The notes below the pieces were generated by a model, which made no database searches, was not told where the DNA came from, and saw only the letters and a list, made by a program, of their open reading frames with translations. This document shows positions 3,811 to 5,109 of a stretch of DNA of 5,109 nucleotides, piece by piece. How positions within the stretch are numbered: position 1 is the stretch's first letter; every line of letters begins with the position of its first letter. A program made the position numbers and the translations under genes. The stretch is from Janthinobacterium lividum (lineage in GTDB: Bacteria; Pseudomonadota; Gammaproteobacteria; Burkholderiales; Burkholderiaceae_D): positions 1 to 5,109 of the forward strand of contig CAMBDR010000407.1 in assembly GCA_945864765.1 (NCBI GenBank), read 5' to 3'.

Positions 3811-3860
3811 AAGTGCTTGTTAAGCTGTCGCCAAAGGCATGCCACCTTTTGCCTCAACCG
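3811..3860 (-). pseudogene. 3' remnant of a paralogue of the 90-residue gene
   Basis: On the minus strand this reads VEAKGGMPLATA then stop, matching VEAKGGMPLAKF at residues 60-71 of the gene at 1222-1494. At DNA level 3828-3860 matches 1287-1319 at about 30 of 33 positions, and 3811-3827 matches 1213-1229 at about 15 of 17. The 57 bp between these blocks in the intact gene (19 codons, in frame) are missing here. The 5' part of the paralogue has been replaced by the gene at 3854-4414, whose TGA stop is formed inside the remnant. Confidence 0.75.
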
Positions 3861-4414
3861 GAAATATACACCTTCAAACAGCTTGCCAACGGGAAGTCGC
3901 TAAACCGCATCTGTACACTTTCGGCAAAATAACGCAAAAACCCGCCATATGTTTCCAGATAGATGTTGCCAGTGATGGCCAAAATAATGCCCTCAAAGCC
4001 AACTTCCAACGGTTCCCCAAAGCGGCTGGTAGGATAGCGCAAATAGTCGGGGCAAGCGTAGGTATCGTACTGAAAGCAAACTTTTTCCTTGCGCCGGGCA
4101 CGCTCCAGCCATTTGCCCAGACTACCATCGGCCTGCAATTTGGCCAGCAAATCCTGATAGTCGGCAATGGCCTCTTGGTGGCGGTAAAACGAGGGGTAGA
4201 ATTGCGCCAGAAACGGTAATAATCCGGCTTGCAAAAGATCAGGTTTGATTGACCATTGATAGCTGGCCTCATCTTCCAGAAAATCAAACAGTGCCAGTTC
4301 CGCAGGAAACTCGGCATTGATGAGTGCTGCCATCTCTGGCGGGGAAAGGGTGTGTTTGGGGGATTTGGCGATAGTCACTTTTGTGACCAAGGACAAACAA
4401 AGGGATTGGCTCAT
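3854..4414 (-). CDS. Unrecognised 186-residue protein, possibly C-terminally truncated
   Basis: I do not recognise the family. It is a soluble protein without signal peptide or membrane segment. Notable parts are MAALINAEFPAELALFDFLE (residues 28-47), a WSIKPDLLQAGLLPFLAQFY segment (54-73), a basic WLERARRKEKVCF (102-114), aromatic-rich CPDYLRYPTSRFGEPL (121-136), and GFEGIILAITGNIYLETYGG (139-158), ending ESVQMRFSDFPLASCLKVYISG. The many Tyr, Phe and Trp suggest a compact alpha/beta fold. Start ATG 4414 has GAGG 9 nt upstream. The TGA stop arises in DNA homologous to another gene (remnant at 3811-3860), so the natural C-terminus may have been lost. It lies 60 nt downstream of the pRiA4b ORF-3 gene and may share its transcript. 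Confidence 0.75.
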   Translation of the reverse strand: MSQSLCLSLVTKVTIAKSPKHTLSPPEMAALINAEFPAELALFDFLEDEASYQWSIKPDLLQAGLLPFLAQFYPSFYRHQEAIADYQDLLAKLQADGSLGKWLERARRKEKVCFQYDTYACPDYLRYPTSRFGEPLEVGFEGIILAITGNIYLETYGGFLRYFAESVQMRFSDFPLASCLKVYISG

Positions 4415-4444
4415 GGCAGTTTACCTCACGATTTTTGTATTAAT

Positions 4445-4463
4445 AATAGCCCATAGTGCTATT
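4445..4463 (-). terminator. Weak hairpin after the pRiA4b ORF-3 gene
   Basis: AATAGC and GCTATT form a 6-bp stem with a 7-nt loop, starting 11 nt after the stop at 4475. A competing 5-bp pairing (GCCCA 4449-4453 with TGGGC 4465-4469) is also possible. The stem is AT-rich and is followed on the minus strand by ATTATTAATAC without a T-tract, so it is at best a weak terminator and transcription probably continues into the next gene. Confidence 0.25.
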
Positions 4464-4474
4464 CTGGGCAGTGC

Positions 4475-5029
4475 TTACCTTGTTACCAGGTATTGATTGA
4501 CTTCCTCCACATCAAACTCGTCCGGGTCAAAGTCATCGCCGAGCCAATCGCGCATGTTTTCATGCTCTTCATGTTTTGGGTCCACCAGTGCTACCAACAG
4601 GTCGGCATAACCGTATGGGCCACCACAGTCTTCCGGCGGGCAAGCACGTGCGCCTGCCAGGCAACCAGGCACGTAGACGCCTTCACTGGCGGGCAGGATT
4701 TTTTCCAGCACTATTTTATGCCGCCAACTGTCGCCAAAATCATATTCATAAATCATGCTCTCCTTTTCGGCGCACAACACCTTGTTCAGTTTGACGCGTG
4801 CTTCGCTTAGCACCTCGTCAAACTCGCCCTCGGGTTCTCCATAGCATTGCCCGTCCACTTCAAACATATGCAGATGACCACCTTGCCAACCCATAACACG
4901 CAGCAAAACAAAGTGCAATTGCGCCAAAGTGATATCGGCTGGCACCAGCACACGCCGCCAAATGGGCGGTTTAATGCCTTGCAAGGTCACTTTGATTTGA
5001 TAGACGATGCTGATTGCTTTTCGACTCAT
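4475..5029 (-). CDS. Plasmid pRiA4b ORF-3 family protein
   Basis: A full-length 184-residue member of the pRiA4b ORF-3-like family (PF07929), found on plasmids, in mobile elements and in chromosomal accessory regions; its molecular role is unknown. All family blocks are present in order: YQIKVTLQGIKPPIWRRVLV (residues 10-29), TLAQLHFVLLRVMGWQGGHLH (34-54, given as a span), YEYDFGDSWRHKI (94-106), CLAGARACPPEDCGGPYGY (123-141) with three Cys, DPKHEEHENMRDWLG (150-164) and DDFDPDEFDVEEVN (165-178). ATG 5029 has AGGAG about 6-7 nt upstream. It is the first gene in this window, and the AT-rich upstream stretch probably holds its promoter. Confidence 0.93.
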   Translation of the reverse strand: MSRKAISIVYQIKVTLQGIKPPIWRRVLVPADITLAQLHFVLLRVMGWQGGHLHMFEVDGQCYGEPEGEFDEVLSEARVKLNKVLCAEKESMIYEYDFGDSWRHKIVLEKILPASEGVYVPGCLAGARACPPEDCGGPYGYADLLVALVDPKHEEHENMRDWLGDDFDPDEFDVEEVNQYLVTR

Positions 5030-5070
5030 GACGCTCTCCTCGAATATAAATAACGCACAAATAACAAAAA

Positions 5071-5099
5071 TTAATATTTAGATTACTTAAAGCCTACAA
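5071..5099 (-). promoter_or_regulatory. Possible sigma-70 promoter of the pRiA4b ORF-3 gene
   Basis: On the minus strand TTGTAG (5099-5094) and TATTAA (5076-5071) are separated by 17 nt; each matches four of six consensus bases. They sit about 40 nt before the start codon in an AT-rich stretch. In such AT-rich sequence similar matches occur by chance, so this is only a candidate. Confidence 0.3.
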
Positions 5100-5109
5100 A
5101 AATACTCAC

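Noticed and set aside
3874..4317. 147-codon minus-strand frame inside the 186-residue gene
   Set aside because: It lies wholly inside the longer frame with a plausible start and ribosome binding site; its Arg/Trp/Pro-rich composition is typical of an out-of-frame reading.
4445..4469. Strong rho-independent terminator between the pRiA4b ORF-3 gene and the next gene
   Set aside because: The hairpin is short and AT-rich, has a competing fold and no T-tract, so it is listed only as a weak candidate.

Overview
The window is a compact accessory stretch in which every supported gene lies on the minus strand, so the biological reading order runs from high to low coordinates. Base composition is moderate, with AT-rich islands around 960-1150, 2460-2610 and 5040-5109. 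Shine-Dalgarno sites of the GGAG/GAGG type and the families present (PSK/VapB, DUF433, XRE HTH, DUF2281-like, MazF/PemK, pRiA4b ORF-3, DUF6398) point to a proteobacterium, most likely gamma or beta. The sequence does not fix the genus. There are no tRNA or rRNA genes, no transposase or integrase, and no CRISPR array.

Layout in reading order: (1) 5029-4475, an intact pRiA4b ORF-3 family protein. (2) 4414-3854, an unrecognised 186-residue protein whose stop codon lies exactly where a remnant of another gene begins. (3) 3736-2613, a tightly packed toxin-antitoxin-type operon: DUF433 antitoxin, VapB/PSK-like antitoxin, a 21-codon coupled ORF, an XRE HTH antitoxin, a DUF2281-like antitoxin, and a MazF/PemK toxin wrecked by an internal deletion plus a frameshift. 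No intact toxin is visible in this operon. (4) 2459-1222, what looks like a Tse2-family ADP-ribosyltransferase-fold toxin followed 13 nt later by a small acidic Tsi2-like partner, then two small unrecognised genes of 33 and 90 residues, all closely spaced. (5) 1221-877, a 345-bp gene-free stretch containing a degenerate tandem duplication of about 95 bp. (6) 876-598, a C-terminally truncated DUF6398 gene. (7) 560-1, a second, older copy of the DUF433 plus VapB-like module that runs off the window edge.

The region shows repeated local rearrangement. The DUF433-VapB module is present twice as a direct repeat of about 530-560 bp, roughly 3.25 kb apart. Each upstream boundary abuts a damaged gene: truncated DUF6398 at copy 1, and the tail of a paralogue of the 90-residue gene at copy 2. 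The point of greatest interest is the Tse2/Tsi2-like pair, which sits in a toxin-antitoxin context with no type VI secretion genes nearby and in an operon with two small genes of unknown function. Family assignments rest on recalled family motifs read by eye, not on database searches.
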